A DNA stretch of 64,000 bases from Armigeres subalbatus (Eukaryota; Arthropoda; Insecta; Diptera; Culicidae): NCBI RefSeq assembly GCF_024139115.2, contig NW_026943240.1:62001-126000 (forward strand), given 5' to 3'. The number at the start of each line of letters is the position of its first letter. Positions within the stretch are counted from its first letter, which is position 1. The notes under the pieces were generated by a model. It saw only the letters and a list, made by a program, of their open reading frames with translations, made no database searches and was not told where the DNA came from. Position numbers and translations under genes: made by a program. This document shows positions 22,488 to 33,660 of the stretch, one piece after another.

Positions 22488-23697
22488 ATATTTTATGTGC
22501 GTGAATCATATAGAATAGATTCGAATGGCTTCAACACGACTCTATATGCAGCATTTAAAATTTATTTATCAACAACGATCTTTAATAACTAACTACATAC
22601 AATATAATGGAAATTTATTTATATACTATTAGGTCATGTAATAAATTTTATGTGCAATGATCGATAGTTGATAACTATCAATACTTGCACATAAAATTCA
22701 ATAGCGAACAATAATTTTTTTTCTCAACAACATGGTTGGCTGGTGGCTGTTCGACGAAATTTTCATCTTGCGGAAAAATGTAAGTAAATTCTGTTTATTA
22801 TACCCAAACTATCTTCTAATTACTTTACATTTTTCAGTTTAGTTTGAATTCCGGCCATGTACGTTACCAAAAATGCAGAGCTAACTATAGTCGCAGGCAT
22901 CACCAGCAAGTTTTCATTGTGCCAGTATATCCTCGCCTTGGGTAACTTTTTCATAATGGCTGAATCTAGCAGATCGACAACGGTATCTTTGCAGCGAAGG
23001 TGAGTTAAATTTTGAGTTGCTTTGATTTGGTAATCGATTTGAGGTGATTCTGAAGGTAAAATGTTTTTTCTTTCTTGCCTTATTTTCAGTGATGACCCAA
23101 CAGGCGATGATTCCGAACAAATGAACTATCGATGAAACCGCTGCCATTTTCATCCGAAACATGTGAAATCTTTCTACTAAGTCGACTTCCTGTTTAAGTT
23201 GGGTGGAAAATCGACTGTGAACTTCCAGAAGCATCTGTGGAACAAACGGCCGATTAGATAACCGACTAAATCAACCAACTTGAACAAACATGTTTTAGGG
23301 GCAGCAAAAGATATTGTGCGGCAATATTTTCCCCTCTCTTCTTCTTTCTGTGGCGAACCATCTGGTGTGACGGCTCAAGGTGAGGGCCAGTCACTGTTGA
23401 GCCCTCTCATCTCGATATGTAGTTAGTGCCAACTTTTAAAGCTTCTAAATTGTTAATAGTTTAGCTTCACCCAATCATTATCAAATAATTCTTATCAGCT
23501 GGAAATAAACAAGCTATTCCCTGACATATTGTGTTTTCTTTGGTTCTATAATCCAAACAAAAACAAAATTCTCTGGGTTTTTATAGCAGGCCGCATGAAT
23601 AATATTTGCAGCTGCATTTAAAATATATTGGAAACGCTGATAAAATAATACGCTATTTGCATTTATTCTATATATGCGTTGCACATAAAATTAAAAA
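22488..23697 (+). mobile_element. Possible nested element with TTTTATGTGC ends
   Basis: TTATATTTTATGTGCGTGAA at 22488 resembles the reverse complement of about 23665-23697 (TTAATTTTATGTGCAACGCA), with ATATAGAATA inside both. TTTTATGTGC or its inverse recurs near 22647, 22688, 23685 and 23717. A nested element would explain why the transposase fragment to its left stops abruptly. Ends are not sharply defined and no TSD was found. Confidence 0.4.
22732..23260 (+). pseudogene. Intron-containing gene-like segment with BED-finger-like remnant
   Basis: Two candidate introns have consensus borders: AAAAAT|GTAAGT ... TTTTTCAG (about 22780-22838) and GCGAAG|GTGAGT ... ATTTTCAG (about 22999-23090). 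ATG at 22957 gives MAESSRSTTVSLQR, and splicing to 23091 continues SDDPTGDDSEQMNYR then a stop. Further on, FKLGGKSTVNFQKHLWNK (about 23190-23245) resembles a BED zinc finger of hAT proteins (C..CGK..TNL..HL...H) with cysteines lost. It is best read as the decayed 5' gene region of a hAT transposase. The splice sites are plausible, not proven. Confidence 0.4.
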
Positions 23698-24193
23698 GTC
23701 GTCAAATCTCAAGTTTTATGTGCAAGATTAATAAAAAATATTTGCAAAGCTTGATTGCAAAAATATATGTGCGTTGCACATACAATTTAGATGGGAATTA
23801 AGCTCAGTGTACCTATACTTAAACGGATCCATGAGTTGAAGCTTTAATCCAAATTCAACTTCAGTGGTGATTGTTTGGAGGTTGATGAAATAATTTGACA
23901 ACATTGCCAACAAAATCCAATGCGGATTGGGAGATGAGTCGCTCAGTATGTAATGTCTACGTAAGTTTCGCTTTGTCCAGCTCAACAAACATGCAATGAC
24001 TTTGCCATTTGGAGTTCGTCAACAAATATTATTTTTCATCCAAAAGTTCAAATCACAAGTTTTTCTTTTAATACCTGAAATTTTCACAAAAACCGGTATT
24101 CTACCGGTATTACCGGTATTGACTCCACCAAATACCGAATACCGGTATTTGTCAAAAATGGCCAATACCGACCACCCTAGTGTGTATGTGCAT

Positions 24194-24891
24194 TAGATTG
24201 GCCCAGGATACAAAAAGTCGTCCGATTCTACGGGGCACCCCCAAGGATTTTGCATTTGGGTAAGAAAATCATTCTCTGAAAATTTCAGCCTGATCGGTTA
24301 TTGCATAAGCTGGCGCAATTGATTTGAAGTTAATATTTTCGATACGGAGGCGGCGATGTATAACAGCGACAGAAAGACTAAATTCCACCGAGCTAGAATT
24401 GCATCAAAACACGCAAAAATCGTTTTTTCGAGTTTTTCATGTATAACTAGAGAAAAATCATGAAATATATGTATCCAATGGCAATATTTTTCATTGCTTT
24501 ATCGTATAGACTATTGAAAATAATCAAAATGGGGATATTTAACCTTATTCAGGGGTGGCGCGTTTTAACCCCTATGGGCGTGCTACCTCCACTTCCCCTA
24601 GAATTTTATGTCGAATTGTAACATGTCAATGAACTTCATTTCCTGCAAATCTGGGCTCAGTCGGGTTCTTCCATCCAATTTCCTGTACGAAATAATAACA
24701 GAGGTGTATTTTCCCATATATTTCGGCTGAAACCCCCATATTAACTTCAAATCAATTGCGCCAGCTTATGCAATAACCGATCAGACTGAAATTTTCAGAG
24801 AATGATTTTCTTACCTAAAGGCAAAATCCTGGAGGGTGCCCCGTAGAATCCGACGACTTTTTTTCTCCCCATACTAGGCTGGGCCACTCTA
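24194..24891. mobile_element. Foldback element with ~145-bp terminal inverted repeats
   Basis: TAGATTGGCCCAG at 24194 and the inverse CTGGGCCACTCTA ending 24891 open TIRs that match inward through AAGTCGTC, GATTCTACGGGGCACCC, AAGAAAATCATTCTCTGAAA and GCATAAGCTGGCGCAATTGA (24326; inverse from 24744). It is ~700 bp and starts only 14 bp after the hAT element at 21975-24179. No coding capacity; the family is unnamed by me. Confidence 0.85.
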
Positions 24892-25363
24892 GTGTACAGG
24901 ATCCATAAGTAAAGTAAGTAAGTCCGTACGTATCACAGATGAAAAAGATCATCGGTTAAGGATAGTAGACCCTGACTAGGACTCGTAGAAGTCCAAAGCA
25001 GATGTGGTCCGGTAGGATGGTTCCATGGAACGATAGGACCAACAGAGAAGTGTTCTCTGGTTTTTAACGGTCGCTTTTTGATTCGACGGGCTGTGTGTAC
25101 ACCTTGAGAAGCTAAGTTTTTGAAGATCGTTTTCTCATCGGTACTGATGGAGTCTGGTTCTGTGTATGGTGTTCAGGGTTGGGTGACGGAAAATTTCGAT
25201 CTGGGTTTCATCGGACATCTCAATCAGCTTTATTGACTATACTTCTGGAGTTGGTACGGCGAAGTTATCTGGACCCGCGCCCTTCACGGGAAGTGATTAC
25301 TCTTCTGGGATCTTTTTCTCCTATTGCAGTTTGTACAGATGATGCTATGATAAACGTGTAGGG
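24892..25363. other. Non-coding stretch
   Basis: No supported feature. The one open frame at 25179-25361 has no recognisable motif. Confidence 0.35.
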
Positions 25364-25577
25364 ATTGTAGAGATTTGACGCTCTTCTGGAGTTCTTTTAG
25401 GAGGTCTGTTCGAACTAAAATTAGATCAATAACTGACTTGATTTGAAAGCTGTCTAGCGAATCTTTTCACACGCCTGCTATATATTTGCATTACTAGAAA
25501 TTTTGAATCATTATTGATATATCGTTTCTATAGAAATATGTACCTTATAAATGGATCTTTTCTTATACCCTACATTA
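25364..25577 (+). repeat. ~215-bp direct repeat, copy 1 (LTR-like)
   Basis: Nearly identical to 30285-30506 in the same orientation; the main difference is an 8-bp indel after CTCTTCTGGA. The shared unit runs ATTGTAGAGATTTGACG ... TACCCTACATTA, with TGTAG/CTACA termini resembling LTR ends. No matching TSD, primer-binding site or polypurine tract was found, so an LTR identity is only a possibility. Confidence 0.85.
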
Positions 25578-25585
25578 CCCTTTTT

Positions 25586-28500
25586 AGGGCACGGCAAATG
25601 CTGGGTAAAGCGTACCATTGGTACTTCGCGTACCTGAAGGAATAAAATAGACCCCATCTCGCGGTCCTTAGCCTCTTACCCAGCAACTCCTATCCCTACC
25701 TCCCCGTGGTGCTGGCCGGGATACGAGCAACCTTAGGGAAGATCGGGTAACCAACCCCGGTGGGAACTATGGTCGTATGCTGCCAGGGAAGGGGGGGTTT
25801 GCTCCTTTCCGGAGGTGCAAATCTTATTGAGCGTCTGTTCTCCATGTCAGGATCGGCTCACAACAGCGTCTGTTCTCCATGTTAGGGGCGGCTGATCATC
25901 GTCCGAGTGCCAGCGAGGGACTCTAAGTGAAACTGCGCACCATGGTCCACCGTAAATAAGGAGGAATGATCCTCCGGAAATTTAGGGGGTTTGGTGTCAG
26001 GCCCTGCAAGCCAGCCTTTAAAAAATCATAAGCAACGAACAATCAACAAGAGAGTACGGACCGGAACCATCGGCGAAGACCACTGCGACGAAAAGGGACT
26101 AGCGATTGGAAACTCGGTTCGTGGAACTGCAAATCTCTCAACATCATCGGGAGCACACGCATACTCGCCGATGTGCTCAAGGACCGTGGATTCGGCATCG
26201 TAGCGCTGCAGGAGGTTTGTTGGAAGGGATCAATGGTGCGAACGTTTAGAGGTAATCATACCATCTACCAGAGCTGCGGCAACACACACGAGCTGGGAAC
26301 AGCTTTCATAGTGATGGGCGATATGCAGAGGCGCGTGATCGGGTGGTGGCCGATCAATGAAAGAATGTGCAGGTTGAGGATCAAAGGCCGGTTCTTCAAC
26401 TTCAGCATAATCAACGTCCATAGCCCACACTCCGGAAGCACTGATGATGATAAGGACGCATTCTACGCGCAGCTGGAACGTGAGTACGACAGCTGCCCAA
26501 GCCACGACGTCAAAATCATCATAGGAGATTTGAACGCTCAGGTTGGCCAAGAGGAGGAGTTTAGACCGACTATTGGAAAGTTCAGCGCACACCGGCTGAC
26601 GAACGAAAACGGTCTACGACTAATTGATTTCGCTGCCTCCAAGAATATGGCCATTCGCAGCACCTACTTCCAACACAGCCGTATCGGTACACCTGGAGAT
26701 CACCACTGCAGACAGAATCACAAATCGACCACGTTCTGATTGATGGACGGCACTTCTCCGACATTATCGACGTCAGGACATATCGTGGCGCTAACATCGA
26801 CTCTGACCACTATCTGGTGATGGTTAAACTGCGCCCAAAACTATCCGTCATCAACAATGTTCGGTACCGACGACCGCCGCGGTACGACCTAGAGCGACTA
26901 AAGCAACCTGATGTCGCCACTGCATACGCGCAGCATCTCGAGGCAGCGTTGCCGGAAGAGGGTGAGCTCGATGGGGCCCCTCTTGAGGACTGCTGGAATA
27001 CAGTCAAAGCAGCCATTAACGACGCAGCGGAGAACAACGTCGGGTATATGGGTCGAAGTCGACGGAACGATTGGTTCGACGAAGAGTGCAGACAGATTCT
27101 GGAGGAGAAGGACGCAGCGCGGGCGGTCGCGCTGCAGCAAGGCACCCGGCAGAACGTGGAACGTTATAGACGGAAGCGGAGACAGCAGACCCGCCTTTTT
27201 CAGGAGAAGAAACGCCGCCTGGAAGAAGCGGAGTGCGAGGAGATAGAACAGCTGTGCCGTTCTCAAGAAACACGCAAGTTCTACCAGAAGCTCAACGCAT
27301 CCCGCAAAGGCTTCGTGCCGCGAGCCGAAATGTGCCGGGATAATGAAGGGAGCATCTTGACGGACGAACGTGTGGTGATCGAAAGGTGGAAGCAGCACTA
27401 CGAGGAACATCTGAATGGCGCTGAGAGTACAGGCAGTGAAAGTCAAGGCAGCGGAGGAGATGACTACGTCAGTTCAGCGGACGATGGAAGCCAACCAGCC
27501 CCCACCTTGAGGGAAGTTAAGGATGCCATTCAACAGCTAAAGACCAACAAAGCCGCTGGTAAGGATGGTATCGGAGCTGAGCTCATCAAGATGGGCCCGG
27601 AAAAGCTGGCCACTTGCCTGCACAAACTGATAGTCAGAATCTGGGAAACCGAACAGCTACCAGAGGAGTGGAAGGAAGGGGTTATTTGCCCCATTTACAA
27701 GAAAGGCGACAAACTGGAGTGTGAGAACTTTAGAGCGATCACCATCCTTAATGCCGCCTACAAAATGATATCCCAGATCATCTTTCGTCGTCTGTCACCA
27801 TTAGTGAACGAGTTCGTGGGAAGTTATCAAGCCGGCTTCGTTGACGACCGCTCGACAACGGACCAGATCTTTACTGTACGGCAAATCCTTCAAAAATGCC
27901 GTGAATACCAGGTCCCAACGCACCATCTGTTCGTTGATTTCAAGGCGGCATACGACAGTATAGACCGCGTAGAGCTATGGAAAATTATGGTATAAAATCA
28001 AAGCAACGCAACGGTGGATGGTGTGCAAAACTGTGTGAAGATTTCGGGCGAACACTCCAGTTCTTCAAATCGCCCCAGGGAATAAGACAAGGTGACGGAC
28101 TATTGTGCCTGTAGTTCAACATTGCGCTAGAAGGTGTCATGCGGAGAGCCGGGTGTAACAGCCAGGGTACGATTTTCAACAGATCTAGTCAATTTATTTG
28201 TTTCGCGGATGACATGGATATTGTCGGCCGAACATTTGCAAAGGTGGCAGAGCTGTACACCCGCCTGAAACGTGAAGCAACAAAAGTTAGACTGGTGGTG
28301 AATGCGTCAAAGACAAAATACATGCTTGTGGGCGGAACCGAGCGCTACAGGGCCCGCCTGGGAAACAGTGTTACGATAGTCGGGGATACCTTCGTGGTGG
28401 TCGAGGAATTCGTCTACCTCGGATCCTTGCTAACGGCTGATAACAATGTAAGTCGTGAAATACGAAGGCGCATCATCTGTGGAAGTCGGGCCTACTACGG

Positions 28501-29022
28501 GCTCCAGAAGAAACTGCGGTCGAAAAAGATTCGCCACCGCACCAAATGTGTCATGTACAAGACGTTAATAAGACCGGTAGTCCTCTACGGACATGAAACA
28601 TGGACAATGCTCGAGGAGGACTTGCAAGCACTCGGAGTATTCGAGAGACGGGTGCTTAGGACCATCTTTGGCGGTGTGCAAGAAGACGGTGTGTGGCGGC
28701 GAAGAATGAACCATGAGCTCGCCCAACTCTACGGCGAACCCAGTATCCAGAAGGTAGCTAAAGCCGGAAGGGTACGATGGGCAGGACATGTTGCAAGAAT
28801 GCCGGACAGCAACCCTGCAAAGATGGTGTTCGCTTCCGATCCGGCAGGTACGAGACGGCGTGGAGCGCAGCGAGCGAGATGGGCAGACCAGGTGCAGAAC
28901 GACTTGGCGAGCGTGGGGCGTATCCGAGGATGGAGAGATGCGGCCTCGAACCGTGCATTGTGGCGTCAAATTGTTGATTCAGTGTTATCTGTTTAGATGT
29001 TAACTAAATAAATGAAATGAAA
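25586..29022 (+). mobile_element. RTE-clade non-LTR retrotransposon, second copy, 14-bp TSD
   Basis: ACATTACCCTTTTT is present at 25572-25585 and 29023-29036. The element starts AGGGCACGGCAAATGCTGGG, has a ~450-bp leader with a repeated GCGTCTGTTCTCCATGT (25832 and 25866), a single long broken ORF, and a short 3' end TTAACTAAATAAATGAAATG. The leader differs from the RTE at 2984 but matches, inverted, the relic at 45.85-46.4 kb, so leader and ORF subfamilies do not map one to one. Confidence 0.9.
26060..28996 (+). pseudogene. RTE endonuclease-reverse transcriptase, second copy
   Basis: Readable from WKLGSWNCKSL (about 26107). APE motifs: ALQEVCW, IIGDLNAQVG, DSDHYLVMV. After a frame slip near 26685 it runs open to 27995 with NFRAITILNAAYKM, YQAGF and FVDFKAAYDSIDR. 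A deletion near 27990 and a stop at about 28111-28113 break the QGDGL region. It is open again from 28139 with CFADDMDIVGRTF, VLYGHETWT, FERRVLRTIFGG and VRWAGHVARMP to the stop at 28994-28996. Catalytic residues survive but the protein cannot be made. Probable function: target-site cleavage and cDNA synthesis of the element RNA. Confidence 0.88.
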
Positions 29023-29036
29023 ACATTACCCTTTTT

Positions 29037-29439
29037 GTCTACTCTTATTTTTTTACAATAGAAAATTCATTTATTGTAATTTACAATTGATTCAGCTCTT
29101 TTGTCAATCAAACTATTAATTTCTGTTCAATTATACATATTTGGTGTTCAACAGCATTTACGGTTCTGACAAATGATAGCTGTATTATAGTTCTAGTTCT
29201 AGTAATGACTGGAAGCGAATTCCGGTGAATACGGTACATCATTGTGACAGGTGGCGAGCAAGATTCGCAGCCACTTTCATTTGTAATGCTTCTGCCTGTG
29301 AGTGGGTAATCGTATTTTTGTGGTCAAATGCTCGAACGCGTGTTTGCCCAGTACCACGGGTCTTAGAGATGTGGAAATAGACTACACAATGTTCAACCAT
29401 TGAAAACTCACATAAAACTTCCAAACGAAGCAGAGGTTT

Positions 29440-29440
<1 letters not shown>
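29037..29440. other. Non-coding stretch
   Basis: AT-rich; no recognisable feature. Confidence 0.35.

Positions 29441-29504
<64 letters not shown>
29441..29504. repeat. (TA)n microsatellite
   Basis: About 30 uninterrupted AT dinucleotides. Likely length-polymorphic and able to form cruciforms. Confidence 0.95.
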
Positions 29505-29509
<5 letters not shown>

Positions 29510-30000
29510 TTTAATGTACGAATTCATTCATTACAGCGCATTAGTTAGATTTTGTGAGATTAGATTTGATTCCAAAGTGTTAATTGGTAATCCACTACCA
29601 TTATACACTGCTTCAAATTCATTCACAGATAGGTATTTCGATTCTCAATCATATCTGCACAGTCCTGGCCCTTACAATTCCAGAATTATATCCTTCCGGC
29701 TAACGAAATTTCTTCTCTAAGGACGAGGAAACATAATCATTTTCGAAGCTGCAGCAATTTTTAAACCAGTTAGATGGAAGACAGTGGTGCGTTTGAGATT
29801 TTTCATAGTAGCTGTAAATATAGTTACCATGGCACCATTGCAACTTTAGTAACACTAACAATTTTATGTATACAACCATTATTGTTTCTTTCACATCTCG
29901 GAATATGAAAGTCAGAGCCATTCAATATTTATTTATTGAAACCTTCCGATTTGTCAAATTGTATATTTTATTTCTGTTTCGGTAGTATTTTTGGATTTCT

Positions 30001-30215
30001 GCCCTTGCCTGTCAGAGTTCCATTTTGTTGCGGTTATCTGCCTTTTTCCATCAGAAACCGTTATATTTCATCTCCGCCTATGTCCATCGGAGACTACTCT
30101 ATTTTTTTCCAGGATCTCTGCCCATGTCCGTCAGAGACCCATTCTGTTTTCGTTATCTGTCTTTGTGCATCAAAAACCATTGCACTTTAGATTCGCACAT
30201 ATCCATAAAAAAATA
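30001..30215. repeat. ~40-bp degenerate minisatellite
   Basis: Five to six imperfect units of the type GCCCATGTCCATCAGAGACC then TTTTGTTTTCGTTATCT begin near 30001, 30040, 30077, 30119, 30158 and 30195. Three overlapping frames with related short peptides arise from it and are not genes. Confidence 0.7.
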
Positions 30216-30284
30216 CCTTTCTTTGTGGCCTAGTATTTGTTCATGAGAAGGTAAAATTAGTTCATTTATCCTACCAACAGCGCC

Positions 30285-30506
30285 ATTGTAGAGATTTGAC
30301 GCTCTTCTGGATACTGCAGTTCTTTTAGGAGGTCTGTTCGAACTAAAAAAAAGATCAATAACTGACTTGATTTGAAAGCTGTCTAGCGAATCTTTTCACA
30401 CGCCTGCTATATATTTGCATTACTAGAAATTTTGAATCATTATTGATATATCGTTTCTATAGAAATATGTACCTTATAAATGGATCTTTTCTTATACCCT
30501 ACATTA
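30285..30506 (+). repeat. ~215-bp direct repeat, copy 2 (LTR-like)
   Basis: Second copy of 25364-25577. It is followed by AAGTATTAAACAGG instead of the CCCTTTTT seen after copy 1, so homology stops sharply at CTACATTA. Confidence 0.85.
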
Positions 30507-30944
30507 AAGTATTAAACAGGATTCGATTTATAGATCTTGTGATTGATAGCCCTTCACTCTACCACAGCACCATTCAACACCATCTCTACAAAACGGTTCT
30601 TGCAGACGTAGCTCTTTATGTGTGCCTTCCTCGTCACCTTTGCGCCGCAACACTAAAACCACTGTTTGACCTATCTCATCAGTACTTCGCATCCAATTTG
30701 GAGTTCTTCCATCACGATGAGGTCCAGGAGGATTGTTCGGAGGTCCCTTTGGTGGGGGGAGGGGGGGTGGTGTTTCCCGGTCATTCGCCCGAGCTTCGGT
30801 GTCACTTTTTCGGATTCACTTTTCTGCTCGAATCCACTATTTTACTAATAGTACTTACGATAGCAATCACGTGATTAACAGACGACCTTTGTTTAGGGAG
30901 TATTAAGATGAAAAAGCGGAAAGAAAGTGCGGAAAGTGCGGGTA
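30507..30944. other. Non-coding stretch with a G-run
   Basis: Contains GGTGGGGGGAGGGGGGGTGG at about 30752-30771, a potential G-quadruplex. The open frame over 30443-30874 has no motif I recognise. Confidence 0.35.
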
Positions 30945-31105
30945 ATTCTCGCTTAACTTTTCAAAAGGTCCTAAGTAACATTTTTTTCATGAATAAATTT
31001 GAATACTGCAATCAAAAGCTTTCATATTGGTCTGTTGATTGAGCTATTCAAATTAATTCATGAAAAAAATGTTACTTAGGACCTTTTGAAAAGTTAAGCG
31101 AGAAT
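30945..31105. mobile_element. MITE with ATTCTCGCTTAACTTTTCAA ends (copy 1)
   Basis: A 161-bp palindromic element. The left arm ATTCTCGCTTAACTTTTCAA continuing AAGGTCCTAAGTAACATTTT and the right arm are inverse over about 50 bp. A second copy is at 48297-48453 with the loop GAAAGC in changed arrangement. No coding capacity. Confidence 0.9.
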
Positions 31106-31306
31106 TCTTTTTGCAATTGGTGATGGCACGAAAAGGAAGAGAGGAGTGAGAAAACAAGCAAATCAACTTTTCGCGGCACTGGTAATGTGGGAGAAATTGT
31201 TATCTCTCATCAGACCTTTTTTCTTTTCCCGTAAGCCGATTTCTTAGGGAAAATCAGCGTGAGGGAGCATTCTATGATCGTGAAAATGGGTGAGAATTAC
31301 GATGCC

Positions 31307-31528
31307 TGGACTTGATTGATATAAGAGATAAAAGAACAGGCAACAATATCAAAAATTTGGACCGTAATATAATTTAAAAACCAAGATATGCTATGGCTAA
31401 GAACTAACTAATGGCACATGATATTGATCATTTCTTACAAGAAGCATAGCTTGATCTCATTATGATATTTTTGCGCACAATTTTGATATTGTTGTCTGAT
31501 CTTTTATCGCTTATATCAATCATGTCCA
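31307..31528. mobile_element. MITE with TGGACTTGATTGATATAAG ends
   Basis: Arms of about 50 bp: TGGACTTGATTGATATAAGA then GATAAAAGAACAGGCAACAA, matched by the inverse at 31480-31528. 222 bp, non-coding. TSD not clear. Confidence 0.8.
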
Positions 31529-33285
31529 TATCTTATTTGGCTATCCAATCAACATTTGATACTATTGAGATATTTTCGTCGAGTAAGCTTATATTGAATT
31601 ATTTCACAATAATCTGGGAGATTTATGAAATAGTTACATAACAATGTATATGTGTTGGGTTTTGGCCACGAATTTGTCCTAGTTACTCTTCTCTGCGACC
31701 GTCGGACTTAATAAGTTCACTTAATACATAACCCATCTCCATTCATACCCCAACTGGCAATTCGACACATCCAGTGACTGCCAGTGACTAGGCCTCATTG
31801 CTCATAACTCATAAAAAATCACAGACTTCGATTGATTATACTGATTAATGGTTCCCCAGCCAGCTGCCGGCTGACCATTTCTCACCCTTGCTTCGCACTC
31901 ACAATATCACAATCCCGAAAATCCGGGAGGAAGAACTGCCCGGCCTCTGTTACCCATCCGGCCCCAATCAGACCGGTAATCCATCAAGCTATAGACATAA
32001 ATCCGGCGTCGCCATATGATCAACGGTTCAAAAGGAAATGTTTGCCGGCTTCCCGCGATCCAGCACCATAGAGCCAGCCACGCAAAACAAAAGCCAAAAG
32101 ATTTTTCTTAATGAAAATTAACATTTTTTATCGTCTACCGTAGCGTCAAAGCGCAGTGAAACTAAATTAAGCGCAACGAGCCGAAGGCGGTCGTTGGTGG
32201 GGGCTTACCTGGCTTACGCATGTAGCCCCAAGCACGGCACGGCAACGGGGAGTCGAAATTTGATTGGTTCCAGCAATTTTTCAGACTTCGGGTGGTTCCG
32301 TTGGGGATGGCTGGGATCGGTCGTAGTAACGAAATGCTAGACCGTGACAAAGATGGAGCGCCACAGGTTATGACTACTCCACATACTACGGACGGACATG
32401 GATCTACGCACCCAAATTGTTAAAATTTATGAATGAATTTGACTCGTTCAGCGACAAGGTATGAATGAATGATGAGACAGTGAGCGTAATGACTATTGCT
32501 ATTGGTGAAGGAGAATGGCTTCGTTTTGCATTTCTGATTGTGATCCCAACTAACATGGCCATTGGTCATTCTGTATTTCTTTCTTTTTTCGTTGGCATTA
32601 CATTTCCCACCGGAACATTGCTGCCTCGAAAAGTAGTATTGTTCATAAAGCACACAGTTTTAAACTATGAGGTTTTTAAGCCAAGTCACCCTTCTTGTAT
32701 TCGTTATTCATGAAGTTAACACTTTTGCGCACAGTCGTGATAATTTTCAACCAGAAAACTGTCCAGACCTGACCTGAAACCCAATTCACAATAATAAAGT
32801 TTTAAAAAGTAGTCGCTGTTTGTTTAACCCACGTTTTATACCATGAACACATACTTGATTACCATTTTGTAAATTATCCTCTATATCGTTACCTTAAATT
32901 TAGATTTCGGTTAAGCAGCAGTTAAACACCGAACATTGCTAAATAACCAAATGACGCGGCACCAGTTTTTTGTAAGGTTTCGCACCAGTGATTGCAACAT
33001 GTCGCAACCATGGCATTTCGATCTGTTCAAGCGTGACGATCATTTCAAAAACAGCATCAGAAGTCAATGCATCGATTTTTAGCAGCAGGTGAAATCCGTA
33101 CCACCGTAGGCTGCCTAACCCAGAAACCCCAATAACCTTGCCCGATGTTACTGTTTTTTCCCTCTGCTTTCTTGCCCGAAAATTCTCTCCATCCATCTTA
33201 ATTGAGTTGTTTTTCCTACCCATTGGAAGCCCAACAGCCGAAAATGCAACCGAATTTCACACCGGCGACCTTCAGACAACCACTC
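31529..33285. other. Low-repeat non-coding DNA with one possible splice donor
   Basis: No gene is supported. On the minus strand AAGCCAG|GTAAGC at about 32205-32217 fits a 5' splice site and follows a GC-richer stretch (32215-32400), so a non-coding or coding host exon is conceivable. This is weak evidence. Confidence 0.25.
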
Positions 33286-33660
33286 GGCAGCGAAGCAGTT
33301 TGTCTCTGCTGAGTCGTCGTCAGTCAGCCAATTCGGTTGAATCCGTAATGGGTTTCGAAACGAATTTCACGGACTGTGACTGTGACTTTCATGGTGAATT
33401 TTTCTTTCGGGAACTGGAACCAACAGAGCAGAGCATCGCAAGAACAAAAAAAACGCACAGTCGACAAATGGAAACAAGTGTCCAAGTGTGATTTTAATAT
33501 CGAAACTGACCTTCCTCCTGCCATCCAGGGACCAGCAGAGGCGAGGGCAGCACCAGTTTTGACTTCTTGATACCACAAGCGTCCTCGGCTCGGGGCTGCT
33601 GCATTTCCTCGAAGACCTTCGAACGGGCGAAACGACGACAACGAAACTAATCCAGTCGGT
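33286..33660 (+). other. GC-richer patch with TCAGTCAG, possible 5' UTR/promoter
   Basis: GTCGTCGTCAGTCAGCC at about 33314-33330 resembles arthropod TCAGT initiators, and CA-rich/CGACGACAACGAAAC sequences that often occur in insect 5' leaders follow. Overlapping frames on both strands show no domain. No coding exon could be tied to it. Confidence 0.25.

Larger units (their letters stand above)
21975..24179 (+). mobile_element. Non-autonomous hAT transposon, 2.2 kb, 8-bp TSD
   Basis: GTGTGTAT occurs at 21967-21974 and 24180-24187, exactly outside TIRs that begin TAGGGTGGTC and end GACCACCCTA. Both subterminal regions carry clusters of ACCGGTATT/AATACCGGT (21995-22085 and 24092-24160), probable transposase-binding sites. 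The 8-bp TSD and TAGGG ends fit the hAT superfamily. Inside are a broken transposase fragment (22321-22486), what may be a second element (about 22488-23697) with intron-containing gene-like sequence, and AT-rich DNA. It has no intact transposase. Confidence 0.85.

Noticed and set aside
25364..30506. A complete LTR retrotransposon bounded by the direct repeats
   Set aside because: No TSD, primer-binding site, polypurine tract, gag or pol was found between them; kept only as a hypothesis.
30752..30771. G-run as a functional quadruplex regulator
   Set aside because: Composition alone; no nearby promoter or gene to regulate.
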